A stretch of 64,000 bases of DNA from Fen-1298 sp050015675 (GTDB lineage Bacteria; Bacteroidota; Ignavibacteria; UBA10030): assembly GCA_050015675.1 (NCBI GenBank), contig JBEKAY010000001.1, positions 124,001 through 188,000 on the forward strand. The letters are read 5' to 3'. Position numbers and translations under genes: made by a program. This document shows, piece after piece, positions 24,647-32,705 of the stretch (the stretch's first letter is position 1; each line of letters opens with the position of its first letter). Under the pieces are notes generated by a model. It made no database searches and had not been told where the DNA came from. It worked only from the letters and a program-made list of their open reading frames with translations.

Positions 24647-25369
24647 ATGAGTAATTCAATTCGTTGGATAAAATATATCTTTTTTGCCTGTATAATTTGT
24701 TCCATAGGATCGCAAACCGGACGTGCACAAGATTTCAATGAGGCATCTTTTGAATCCTCATACTTACTCAACCAGGAATTACCAGTTGTTCAATCAGATT
24801 CTCTTCCCGTTTCAGTCGTCCGTCGTCCACGGTTACAGCCGGAGAATTTGGGATTCTTTGAACGAAATCTTTGGAGTGAAAATGGACTTTTTCGCACAAT
24901 GGGAATTGCCGCTCCATTAACGCCGGAGTCACGGAAAAGTGAACTCAAGCTTCGCCGCACGATGCTCGTAGCACATGAAACGAGCGGCTTTTTGACGTTA
25001 GGACTCATGGCTACTACAGTAGTCTATGGTCAGAAGGTGATAAATCAGATAAATGATAAACATCCCTCTCTTTCCCTTCGGCGTACACACATCGGCTTTG
25101 CAGATGCAACGATTGCCACATATTCTCTCACCGCATTATTATCGCTTCTCTCTCCTCCGCCGGTCATCCGGCGCGATGAGATGAGCACCTTGAGCTATCA
25201 CCGGGCCTTGGCATGGGTTCACGTTACGGGAATAATTATTACACCTATCATTGCAGCGCTGGCAAAGAGGCGCGGTGCAAGTTATGAATCCATATTACGT
25301 ATACACCAAGTGTCGGGGTATATTACGACAACGGCATTTGCAGCATCCATGATCGTGATAACATTTTGA
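24647..25369 (+). CDS. Cytochrome b561-like membrane protein with conserved histidines
   Basis: 240 residues. A signal-like segment (IKYIFFACIICSIGSQTGRAQ) is followed by about 75 soluble residues and then four hydrophobic helices. Each helix or its edge has a histidine: LVAHETSGFLTLG, RRTHIGFADAT, YHRALAWVHVTG and RIHQVSGYIT. That pattern suggests bis-His heme b ligation as in cytochrome b561 or DUF4405-type proteins. GGGAGG five bases before the ATG fixes the start. Between a Rieske protein and a YceI protein, a membrane electron carrier is the likely role; this is inferred, and I do not recognise a named family. Confidence 0.65.
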   Translation: MSNSIRWIKYIFFACIICSIGSQTGRAQDFNEASFESSYLLNQELPVVQSDSLPVSVVRRPRLQPENLGFFERNLWSENGLFRTMGIAAPLTPESRKSELKLRRTMLVAHETSGFLTLGLMATTVVYGQKVINQINDKHPSLSLRRTHIGFADATIATYSLTALLSLLSPPPVIRRDEMSTLSYHRALAWVHVTGIIITPIIAALAKRRGASYESILRIHQVSGYITTTAFAASMIVITF

Positions 25370-25383
25370 ATTTGGAGGAAAGT

Positions 25384-25935
25384 ATGTTTAAAACAAGCAT
25401 TGTCCTTTTCTGTGTAGGTTGTATCATTGCAACAAGCGCGGTTGCACAACTCAAAACTGTCAATTCGATCAAAGGAGAATCCTCGGCAATGTATCTTCTG
25501 ATCCATCCAATGCATGAGATTGAAGCTACCAGCAAAGAAGTGCTGTACACAGCCTCTCTGAATCCTGACATCAAGAGCATCCAATCAGTTACTGCCGCTG
25601 TGGATGTGACATCGTTCGACAGCGGTAATTCGAATCGGGATTCGCATGCAATGGAGGTGGTTGATGCAATGAGTTTTCCGGAAGTAACCTTTGCAAGTAC
25701 GAGTATTGTTCCGCAAGGGAATTCCTTAATTGTCGGCGGCAAACTTATATTTCATGGAGTGACCAATGATGTCACCGCAACAGCAATTCCAGAGTGGGGT
25801 ACCGATAAGCTTGTTGTTCATGCAACAATGCCTATAAGCCTAACAGCGTTCAAAGTGGAACGGCCATCACTTCTCTTTATTCCAGTGCAAGATACACTGA
25901 GGTTCACTCTGACAGCTGCATTTCCTTTAAAATAA
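25384..25935 (+). CDS. YceI family periplasmic protein
   Basis: 183 residues with a signal peptide (SIVLFCVGCIIATSAVAQ) and a lipocalin-like YceI domain: SIKGESSAMYLLIHPMHEIEATS, VDVTSFDSGNSNRDSHAMEVVDAMSFPEVTFAS and GKLIFHGVTNDVTATA. YceI proteins bind isoprenoids or similar lipids and are often coded next to cytochrome b561, as here. GGAGG five bases before the ATG sets the start. It is the last gene of the Rieske/b561-like/YceI unit; the intergenic spacings are 13 and 14 bases. Confidence 0.88.
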   Translation: MFKTSIVLFCVGCIIATSAVAQLKTVNSIKGESSAMYLLIHPMHEIEATSKEVLYTASLNPDIKSIQSVTAAVDVTSFDSGNSNRDSHAMEVVDAMSFPEVTFASTSIVPQGNSLIVGGKLIFHGVTNDVTATAIPEWGTDKLVVHATMPISLTAFKVERPSLLFIPVQDTLRFTLTAAFPLK

Positions 25936-26019
25936 AGGAACCATTGTTCGATAACCCAATTTTAACAAAAGTATAGAACTCCGTTCTTTGAAGTTTGTTA
26001 TTTGCAACATGGAATTATT

Positions 26020-26961
26020 TTAAATCACAGCACTCTCCACCACTGTAATCCGATTCCGCATTGTATCAAGAGTGGCTTGAAGTCCAATGGGTATTGTGAG
26101 TTTTTGCTGGATGTGACCATATTGCAAATTGGTAATAACAGGACAGTCGATCTTCGCCGAGTATTCTTCTAGGACTTGCTCAATGGTTAGATGCGGTTCT
26201 TTTGGATCGCTCGGAGTGCAATCGGTGAACTTTCCAAACACCAATCCAGCAAGACCATGTAAAACCCCGGCATTGAACAACTGCGCTAACATTCGATCAA
26301 CACGGTACGGTGCTTCTTCTACATCTTCCAGAAAGAGAATCGAGCTGCGCATTTTCGGCAGAAACGGTGTTCCCATCAGGCATGCGATCAACGAAAGATT
26401 CCCGCCGAGCAATCGTCCGTGTGCTTTACCGTGCCTTAATATTTTCAATGGTTCGTCAATTGGATTCTTCAATTCACCAATCTTTTTTACTGATGTGAGC
26501 AGCCTCCAGAAATGCTCTTCGGTGTAAGGATCGAAATCCTTCCACATATCTGTGCCGGTCATTGGTCCGGAAAATGTAACCAATCCAATCTTGCAGAAGA
26601 TGGCGAGTTGCAGCGCCGTGATATCGCTGTACCCGACAATTATTTTGGGATTTTGTTTCAGCGAACGGTAATCAATCATCTGGAGCATGCGCGGTGTGCC
26701 GTAACCTCCGCGGATAGTAAAAATGGCTTTCACATCTTCATCACGAACCATATTATTAAAATCTGCCACCCGCTCTTCATCCGTTCCTGCAAGGTAGCCG
26801 TGCAACTTGCGAATGTGTTCGCCAAACTTCACGCGATAACCAACTTGCTCAAGGTAGGCGGCGCCTTTCTCAATCTTCTCTTCTGTTGAAGGAGTACTTG
26901 CAGGTGCAACGAGTCCAATGATGCTGCCTTTATGCAATCTTGATGGTTTGATAATAGTCAT
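26020..26961 (-). CDS. LD-carboxypeptidase (muramoyltetrapeptide carboxypeptidase, S66)
   Basis: 313 residues. It begins GSIIGLVAPASTPSTEEKIEKG and has the nucleotide-like turn FTIRGGYGTPRMLQMIDY, the serine region IIVGYSDITALQLAI, a glutamate in ILFLEDVEEAPYRVDRML and a histidine in YGHIQQKLTIPIG, matching the Ser-Glu-His triad of S66 enzymes. These trim the terminal D-Ala of recycled murein tetrapeptides in the cytoplasm. No signal peptide is present, as usual for LdcA. Monocistronic; the start has only a weak GGA upstream. Confidence 0.92.
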   Translation of the reverse strand: MTIIKPSRLHKGSIIGLVAPASTPSTEEKIEKGAAYLEQVGYRVKFGEHIRKLHGYLAGTDEERVADFNNMVRDEDVKAIFTIRGGYGTPRMLQMIDYRSLKQNPKIIVGYSDITALQLAIFCKIGLVTFSGPMTGTDMWKDFDPYTEEHFWRLLTSVKKIGELKNPIDEPLKILRHGKAHGRLLGGNLSLIACLMGTPFLPKMRSSILFLEDVEEAPYRVDRMLAQLFNAGVLHGLAGLVFGKFTDCTPSDPKEPHLTIEQVLEEYSAKIDCPVITNLQYGHIQQKLTIPIGLQATLDTMRNRITVVESAVI

Positions 26962-27223
26962 ATATTTTTCCGAATGATGGTGATTGGCATAACTCCTGTT
27001 AATGGAATTACATTACGATGAACAGTAATTTAGGAAGAAAGAGGAAGAAATCAATTTATAATATTTAGAGAGAAGACAGTACTCCCGCATAATCACGAAG
27101 TGAGCGATGCAATGTATGTTCTTTGAATTTCCTTTCAATCGTTGCACACCCCGTAAAAAACGGGGTAATCCAGTGCCGGTTGATCTATCTCAATAGATTA
27201 ACCAATACATCAGCCAAACATTA

Positions 27224-28180
27224 TCACGAATGCAAAGTTTCCAGTGTTGCTTTAAGTTTATCTGCTGATGCGCGGAATCCTGCTTGTTCTTCAGCGCTCA
27301 ACGGTAAAGTCAATATTTCTTCAACGCCATTTTCTCCAACTACCGAAGGAAAACTGAGGCAAATGTTGCGTGTGCCGTACTGCCCTGTCATCAATGTCGA
27401 GATGGAGAGCACGGAACGATAATCGCCAAGAATTGATTCAACGATAGAAAGCAATCCAAGTCCGATGGCATAGTAACTTGCGCCCTTTCGCTTAATGATT
27501 TCGTATGCAGCATCCCGCACGCCGATGAAGAGCTTGTTCATTTCTTCTTGATCATATTGTTTGTTTTTGAGCGGGGCAAATTCTTGTAGACGAACACCGC
27601 CGATGTTTGCCATACTCCACAATGGAATCTCACTGTCGCCGTGCTCGCCGACGATGTACGCATGCACGCTTCGCGTATCAACTTCGTAATATTGTCCTAA
27701 CAAAAACCGGAAGCGCGAAGTATCAAGAATTGTACCGGAGCCGATTACTTTTGCCGGCGGCAGATTGGATTCTTTCAATGAAATGTAGGTGAGAATATCA
27801 ACCGGATTTGTTGCAATGAGAATGATACCGCCCGGATTATGCTTTACGACTTCAGGAATAATTGAACGAAAGATTGCAGTGTTGCGCCCAAGAAGATCAA
27901 GTCGTGATTCGCCCGATCTTTGAGACGCTCCTGCCGTGATCACCACAACCTTTGAGCCCGCAAGCTCGGAATAATTGCCTGCTGTAATTTTCATTGGCTT
28001 AGTAAAGGAAAGTCCGTGATTCAAGTCCATCATTTCACCGACAGCTTTATCAGCGTTTGCATCAATGAGCACAAGCTCTGAAGCAATTCCACGCTGCATC
28101 AACGCGTACGCAAATGACGAACCCACAAATCCTGTTCCAACCAATCCTACTTTTTGTGAACGATTATTTTCTGCACTCAT
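27224..28180 (-). CDS. ldh: L-lactate dehydrogenase
   Basis: 318 residues of the LDH/MDH family. It has GLVGTGFVGSSFAYAL, the NAD-selecting Asp in LVLIDANADKAVGEMMDL, then GASQRSGESRLDLLGRN, ATNPVDILTY, GSGTILDTSRFRFLLGQ and the catalytic histidine in VGEHGDSEIPLWS. Gln in the substrate loop (GASQRSGESR), where malate dehydrogenases have Arg, argues for lactate/pyruvate. AGGGG before the ATG supports the start. It is divergent from the moxR operon across 311 bases. A 7-bp hairpin (ACCCCGT/ACGGGGT, 27148-27166) follows the stop but has no U-tract. Confidence 0.9.
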   Translation of the reverse strand: MSAENNRSQKVGLVGTGFVGSSFAYALMQRGIASELVLIDANADKAVGEMMDLNHGLSFTKPMKITAGNYSELAGSKVVVITAGASQRSGESRLDLLGRNTAIFRSIIPEVVKHNPGGIILIATNPVDILTYISLKESNLPPAKVIGSGTILDTSRFRFLLGQYYEVDTRSVHAYIVGEHGDSEIPLWSMANIGGVRLQEFAPLKNKQYDQEEMNKLFIGVRDAAYEIIKRKGASYYAIGLGLLSIVESILGDYRSVLSISTLMTGQYGTRNICLSFPSVVGENGVEEILTLPLSAEEQAGFRASADKLKATLETLHS

Positions 28181-28491
28181 CTATATACCCCTTGCTTCTA
28201 TATCGAACAACCTATCAAGTTTCACACCTCTGTTTTATTTCAAACGTGAAACAATGGATGTTGGTTCCAATTGAGAACAACCTTCCGTGTGTGTTTCGTT
28301 GCATCGCGAGTGATTTCTTCGTACATTTCTTACGGTTGCTGAAAAGAATACCGCCGAGCCGCCTGCAGGTTCATTTATGAATTTGTCGCGTGGCTCGATT
28401 CGTTTTTGTGAGAAATTTTGGGAACAGACGAAGTCTTTTCTTCGTCTTTATTAAGTTAAGAATTTGTCAATTAAGCTGGAGGAAAAAAAGC
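28181..28491. other. Intergenic region between ldh and moxR (311 bp)
   Basis: Divergent promoter region. No reading frame here has coding character. Near the moxR side there is a hairpin AGACGAAG-TCTTTT-CTTCGTCT (28426-28447) followed by TTATT, 45 bases before the moxR start. No clear sigma-70 boxes could be fixed by eye. Confidence 0.5.
28426..28452 (+). promoter_or_regulatory. Leader hairpin with short U-tract upstream of moxR
   Basis: Perfect 8-bp stem AGACGAAG/CTTCGTCT with a 6-nt loop, followed by TTATT. It lies in the probable 5' leader of the moxR-bat operon. No plus-strand gene lies close upstream, so it is unlikely to be a read-through terminator of a neighbour. Confidence 0.45.
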
Positions 28492-29475
28492 GTGGATATC
28501 AAAACCATTAACGAAATGATTCAGCGCGAAAGCGCATTTGTCGAATCGCTAACATCGGAAGTCGGTAAAGTTATCGTCGGCCAAAAACATATGGTGGATC
28601 GATTGCTCATTGGCTTGCTCTGCAACGGACATATTCTGTTGGAAGGCGTGCCGGGATTAGCAAAGACACTCGCCATTAAAACACTGGCAGCGGCAATCAA
28701 TGCAAAATTTCAGCGTGTGCAATTCACGCCGGATTTGCTGCCGGCTGATCTTATCGGCACGATGATTTACAATCAGAAAGATGGAAAATTCTTTACCCGC
28801 AAAGGTCCTATCTTTGCGAATTTCATTCTTGCCGACGAAATCAACCGTGCGCCCGCGAAAGTACAAAGCGCGTTGCTCGAAGCGATGCAGGAACGACAAA
28901 TTACAATTAGCGAAGAGACATACAAATTAGAAGAACCATTCCTCGTACTCGCAACCCAAAACCCTATTGAACAAGAAGGAACCTATCCGCTTCCCGAAGC
29001 GCAAGTCGATCGCTTTATGTTGAAAGTAAAAATCGGTTATCCATCGCGCGAGGAAGAACTCACAATTATGCGGCAGAATATATCGGGTGATGTAAAAGCT
29101 GTAAAGCATGTTGTATCTACCAAGGATATACTTTCTGCACGCGAAGTGGTAAAGCAAGTGTATATGGACGAGAAAATCGAGCGATACATTCTTGATATCG
29201 TCTTTGCCACCCGCGAACCGAAGAATTTTAAACTGGATAAACTCGCACCACTCATTAGTTATGGTGCATCGCCGCGCGCGTCCATCAATTTGGCGCTTGC
29301 ATCGAAAGCACATGCATTCATCAAGCGGCGTGGCTACGTCATCCCTGAAGACGTGCGTGCTATTTGTCCTGATGTGATGCGTCACCGTATTGCTGTTACG
29401 TACGAAGCGGAAGCGGAAGAAATTACGCCGGAGCAAGTGGTGATGGAAATTTTGAATCACGTAGAAGTTCCATAG
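28492..29475 (+). CDS. MoxR-family AAA+ ATPase
   Basis: 327 residues from a GTG start with GGAGG nine bases upstream; the open frame extends 34 codons further but lacks homology there. Walker A is GVPGLAKT, Walker B ILADEINRAP, sensor 1 ATQNP, and VPEDVRAICPDVMRHRI lies in the lid. MoxR ATPases act as chaperones that insert or assemble VWA-domain proteins; here VWA genes batA and batB and a DUF58 gene follow. First gene of the Bat operon. A leader hairpin lies 45 bases upstream. Confidence 0.93.
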   Translation: MDIKTINEMIQRESAFVESLTSEVGKVIVGQKHMVDRLLIGLLCNGHILLEGVPGLAKTLAIKTLAAAINAKFQRVQFTPDLLPADLIGTMIYNQKDGKFFTRKGPIFANFILADEINRAPAKVQSALLEAMQERQITISEETYKLEEPFLVLATQNPIEQEGTYPLPEAQVDRFMLKVKIGYPSREEELTIMRQNISGDVKAVKHVVSTKDILSAREVVKQVYMDEKIERYILDIVFATREPKNFKLDKLAPLISYGASPRASINLALASKAHAFIKRRGYVIPEDVRAICPDVMRHRIAVTYEAEAEEITPEQVVMEILNHVEVP

Positions 29476-29490
29476 ATCACTGATAACTAA

Positions 29491-30366
29491 ATGGAAACAA
29501 AAGAACTTCTCAAAAAAGTCAGACAGCTGGAAATTCGTACACGGGGATTAGTGAACCAGGTCTTCTCCGGTGAGTACCATTCCGTCTTTAAAGGACGCGG
29601 CATGGAGTTTTCGGAAGTGCGTGAGTACCAATACGGCGATGACATGCGGATGATCGATTGGAACGTGACTGCACGGTTCAATCATCCATTCGTCAAGATT
29701 TTTGAGGAAGAGCGTGAACTGACAGTGATGCTGGTGGTCGATATGAGCGGCTCGCAATTCTTTGGTTCGCAATCTGCATTAAAACGGGACACGGCTCTTG
29801 AGTTGAGCGCTATCCTCGCTTTTTCGGCAATGAAAAATAATGATAAGGTTGGATTGATTCTCTTCACTGACCGGATTGAAAAATTTGTGCCGCCACGTAA
29901 AGGCCGTGGGCATGCGCTGCGCATTGTACGTGAGCTGCTTTCGTTTGAACCCGCACGCCCGGCAACAAGTATCAAAACGGCATTGGAATATCTTAATCAT
30001 GTCCAGAAAAAACGCAGCATCGTTTTTGTTCTTTCGGATTTTATGGACACTCATTATGAAGCAGCTCTGCGTATTGCAGGCAAGCGTCACGATTTAATTG
30101 GTGTCGTCTTACAGGACCCGCGCGAGAATGAACTGCCCAATGTCGGTCTTATTCATTTACGTGATGCAGAATCCGGCGCGAGCAAACTTGTGAATACGTC
30201 CGATGCACAAGTTCGATTTCTCTATAAACAGTTTGGCGAACGGACACGAGAAGCATGCAAGTCGTTATTTGTCAAATCGCGATTGGACGATGTTCTCATT
30301 CGGCTTGATCAACCTTACATCAAACCGTTGGCAGACTTTTTCAAGTTAAGGGAACGAAGAAGATGA
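29491..30366 (+). CDS. DUF58 domain protein
   Basis: 291 residues. The DUF58 signature GRGMEFSEVREYQYGDDMRMIDWNVTAR is at residues 31-58, then a VWA-like fold begins with VMLVVDMSGSQFFGS, a MIDAS-type DMSGS. There is no membrane helix, so it is cytoplasmic or peripheral. DUF58 proteins accompany MoxR in nearly every Bat operon and are thought to be part of the same chaperone complex. It lies 15 bases after moxR and overlaps the next gene by four bases (ATGA). Confidence 0.92.
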   Translation: METKELLKKVRQLEIRTRGLVNQVFSGEYHSVFKGRGMEFSEVREYQYGDDMRMIDWNVTARFNHPFVKIFEEERELTVMLVVDMSGSQFFGSQSALKRDTALELSAILAFSAMKNNDKVGLILFTDRIEKFVPPRKGRGHALRIVRELLSFEPARPATSIKTALEYLNHVQKKRSIVFVLSDFMDTHYEAALRIAGKRHDLIGVVLQDPRENELPNVGLIHLRDAESGASKLVNTSDAQVRFLYKQFGERTREACKSLFVKSRLDDVLIRLDQPYIKPLADFFKLRERRR

Positions 30367-31304
30367 TGATGAGAAAAGCATTCTTTTTCTTCTTTCTTTT
30401 CTCAAGCACTGTACTTGCGCAAGAAGTCCGGCTAACAGCTAAAACCGAGGTGGATACTTTTCGGCTTGGTAGTTGGATCGACGTGCATGTGGAAGGCACG
30501 GTTGATGCAACAGTCGATACAATCGCTCCTGTAGTGAAAGACAGCGTTGGCTTGCTTGAAGTTATAAAAGTAGAACGAAGTGGTACGGAGCCAAAATGGT
30601 TGATCCGTTTATCGTCTGTCGATTCTGGAAAAGTATTTCTGCCGGCTATCGAGTTTGATTACAAAGTAAAAGGGGACACTGCCACCCATAGAACGTTCAC
30701 AAATTCGCTGTTGTTGAATATCGCTGGTGTTACTATCGATCCTAAAGGCGAGATTAAAGATATAAAACCACCGATGAGTGCGCCATGGCTGTTTGAAGAT
30801 TTCCTGCCATATCTTATAGCGTTGATTGTTGTCGCAGCGCTTGCCGGAGGATTTTATTATTACAGGCGGAAGAAAAAACAAAAGCAAGATTTGCTGGCAA
30901 ATATCAAAGTGATAATTCCACCGCACCGTGAAGCGCTCACCGCGCTGCGTGTGCTCGAAGAAAAGAAACTCTGGCAACAGGGATTAGTAAAACAATACTA
31001 TTCGGAAGTAACTGAAATCATTCGACACTTCTTTGAGCGGCGATGGAACATCATCGCGTTGGAGTTGACGACAGACGAAATTCTTATGCAGATGAAACAC
31101 ATTCCGGACGCTTTGAAGGTATGGAAAGAAATGGAATCTTTTTTCATTACTGCGGATCTAGTAAAATTTGCTAAGTACGAACCTTCTCCTGCCGAGCATG
31201 AAGATGAAATGCGTTCGGCATATGAAATTGTACGGATGATGGTACCAAAAGCGCCTGTGGAAATAGAACCGCAACTTCAGGAGGCAACTGCCGATGTTCG
31301 GTGA
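30363..31304 (+). CDS. DUF4381-like membrane protein of the Bat operon
   Basis: 313 residues. A signal peptide (AFFFFFLFSSTVLAQE) is followed by a periplasmic beta-rich domain of about 110 residues, one membrane helix (LPYLIALIVVAALAGGFYYY, about residues 145-165), a basic stop and a cytosolic helical region with KQYYSEVTEIIRHFFERRWNI and ELTTDEILMQM. The layout is that of proteins placed between DUF58 and the VWA genes. The periplasmic part resembles a BatD N-domain; I am not certain of the family name. It overlaps batA by 11 bases. Confidence 0.75.
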   Translation: MMMRKAFFFFFLFSSTVLAQEVRLTAKTEVDTFRLGSWIDVHVEGTVDATVDTIAPVVKDSVGLLEVIKVERSGTEPKWLIRLSSVDSGKVFLPAIEFDYKVKGDTATHRTFTNSLLLNIAGVTIDPKGEIKDIKPPMSAPWLFEDFLPYLIALIVVAALAGGFYYYRRKKKQKQDLLANIKVIIPPHREALTALRVLEEKKLWQQGLVKQYYSEVTEIIRHFFERRWNIIALELTTDEILMQMKHIPDALKVWKEMESFFITADLVKFAKYEPSPAEHEDEMRSAYEIVRMMVPKAPVEIEPQLQEATADVR

Positions 31305-32286
31305 TAAGTTTGCCAACCCTGAGCTTCTGTGGCTGATGTTGTTGCTGCCGGCAATCGGTTATTATCTTTGGTGGCGTCGCAAAAATATGACTGTGACATT
31401 GCAATTCTCGTCGCTTCAGATTTTCAAAAACATTCCGCAAACATTGCGTGAACGATTGCGCCACGCTCCGCTTGCGCTGCGTCTGTTGGCGATTGCAGTT
31501 TTTATTATTGCACTTGCGCGTCCGCAGTCAGTATCAGACAAACAGAATATTTCGACGGAGGGAATCGACATCGTGCTGGAACTTGATCTCTCCGGCAGTA
31601 TGTTAGCGGAAGATTTCAATCCTAACCGCATTGAAGCGGCAAAGCAAGTCGCATCGGAATTTATTGACGGACGTACAAATGACCGCATCGGACTTGTTGT
31701 GTTCTCTGCGGAAAGTTTCACTCAATGCCCGCTCACAACAGATTATCCGGTGCTGAAAAATTTATTGCGTGATGTAAAAAACGGAATGATTGCTGACGGC
31801 ACCGCCATCGGGCTTGCTATTGCCAACGGTGTCAATCGATTGAAAGATAGCAAGGCAAAAAGCAAAGTTATGATTTTGCTGACAGACGGTGTCAACAATC
31901 GCGGTGAGATCGATCCGATAACTGCGGCAAGAATTGCGGCAACATACGGCATTCGTATTTATACGGTTGGAGTTGGCGCGCAAGGTGAAGCGCCGTACCC
32001 GGTGCAGACACCGTTTGGAATTCGCAGGCAATTAATTCCCGTCGATCTGGATGAAAAAGGACTGACGCAGGTTGCAGATATGACCGGTGGAAAATATTAT
32101 CGTGCTACAGACAACCGGAAATTGAAAGCGATCTATAAAGAAATCGATCAGCTGGAACGAACAAAGATTGAAGTAACCGCCTACAAACGGTACTCAGAAT
32201 TATATGGCGGATGGTTGTTGGCTGGATTGTTGGCGGTGATAGCCGAGGTCGGATTGAGTGTCACTGTGTTGAAGAGAAATCCATAG
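31294..32286 (+). CDS. batA: BatA-type VWA domain membrane protein
   Basis: 330 residues. Two N-terminal helices (LLWLMLLLPAIGYYLWW and LALRLLAIAVFIIALARPQ) flank a basic segment; the VWA domain (about 85-285) has the MIDAS sequence VLELDLSGSM, the conserved Thr/Asp positions TAIGLAIANGVNRL and LLTDGVNNRGEID; a final helix (LLAGLLAVIAEVGLSV) ends the protein. BatA is an inner-membrane protein of the Bat complex. It is followed not by batB directly but by a frameshifted four-helix-bundle gene in a 419-base gap. Confidence 0.9.
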   Translation: MFGDKFANPELLWLMLLLPAIGYYLWWRRKNMTVTLQFSSLQIFKNIPQTLRERLRHAPLALRLLAIAVFIIALARPQSVSDKQNISTEGIDIVLELDLSGSMLAEDFNPNRIEAAKQVASEFIDGRTNDRIGLVVFSAESFTQCPLTTDYPVLKNLLRDVKNGMIADGTAIGLAIANGVNRLKDSKAKSKVMILLTDGVNNRGEIDPITAARIAATYGIRIYTVGVGAQGEAPYPVQTPFGIRRQLIPVDLDEKGLTQVADMTGGKYYRATDNRKLKAIYKEIDQLERTKIEVTAYKRYSELYGGWLLAGLLAVIAEVGLSVTVLKRNP

Positions 32287-32336
32287 TAGCTCTCAGCAAT
32301 CAGTATTCAGATGTCAGCGAAAGAGGAATGAAAATA

Positions 32337-32692
32337 ATGAAAGATTTTAGACAATTAAAAGTTTGGGAAAAAGCGCACACACTGACATTATTAATTTATA
32401 AGCTTACTAAAACATTTCCAAAGGAAGAGATGAACGGTTTAACAAACCAGTTACGCCGTGCCGCTAGTTCGATTCCGACAAATATTGCTGGGGGTTGCGG
32501 TAGAAGCGGACCCGAATTCCAGCACTTTCTCCAAATTGCAATGGGTTCAGCATGCGAAGTAGAATATTTGCTGTTTCTCTCGCAAGAACTTGGGAACATT
32601 GCTAAATCTGAATTTAAGATCTTTCCACACGAGTAATTGAAGTTAAGAAAATGATTGTATCGCTGATTCTTAAACTGAGAACTGACCGCTGA
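32337..32692 (+). pseudogene. Frameshifted four helix bundle (S23 / intervening sequence) protein
   Basis: The frame from ATG 32337 (AGAGG nine bases upstream) reads MKDFRQLKVWEKAHTL, KTFPKEEMNGLTNQLRRAA, SIPTNIAGGCGRSGPEFQ and FLQIAMGSACEVEYLLFLSQ, the S23 ribosomal/intervening-sequence four-helix fold, but stops at 32634. Shifting frame by one base near 32620 continues LSTRVIEVKKMIVSLILKL to a stop at 32690-32692, exactly the usual C-terminus of the family. One base is therefore missing, either in the genome or in the sequence. It lies between batA and batB, which normally adjoin, and is bordered by CAGT-rich repeat text. Its role is unknown. Confidence 0.8.
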
Positions 32693-32705
32693 TGGCTGAA
32701 CGCTT

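Noticed and set aside
27148..27166. Hairpin ACCCCGT/ACGGGGT after ldh as a terminator
   Set aside because: No U-tract follows on the minus strand and the distance to the stop is large; left as a simple palindrome.
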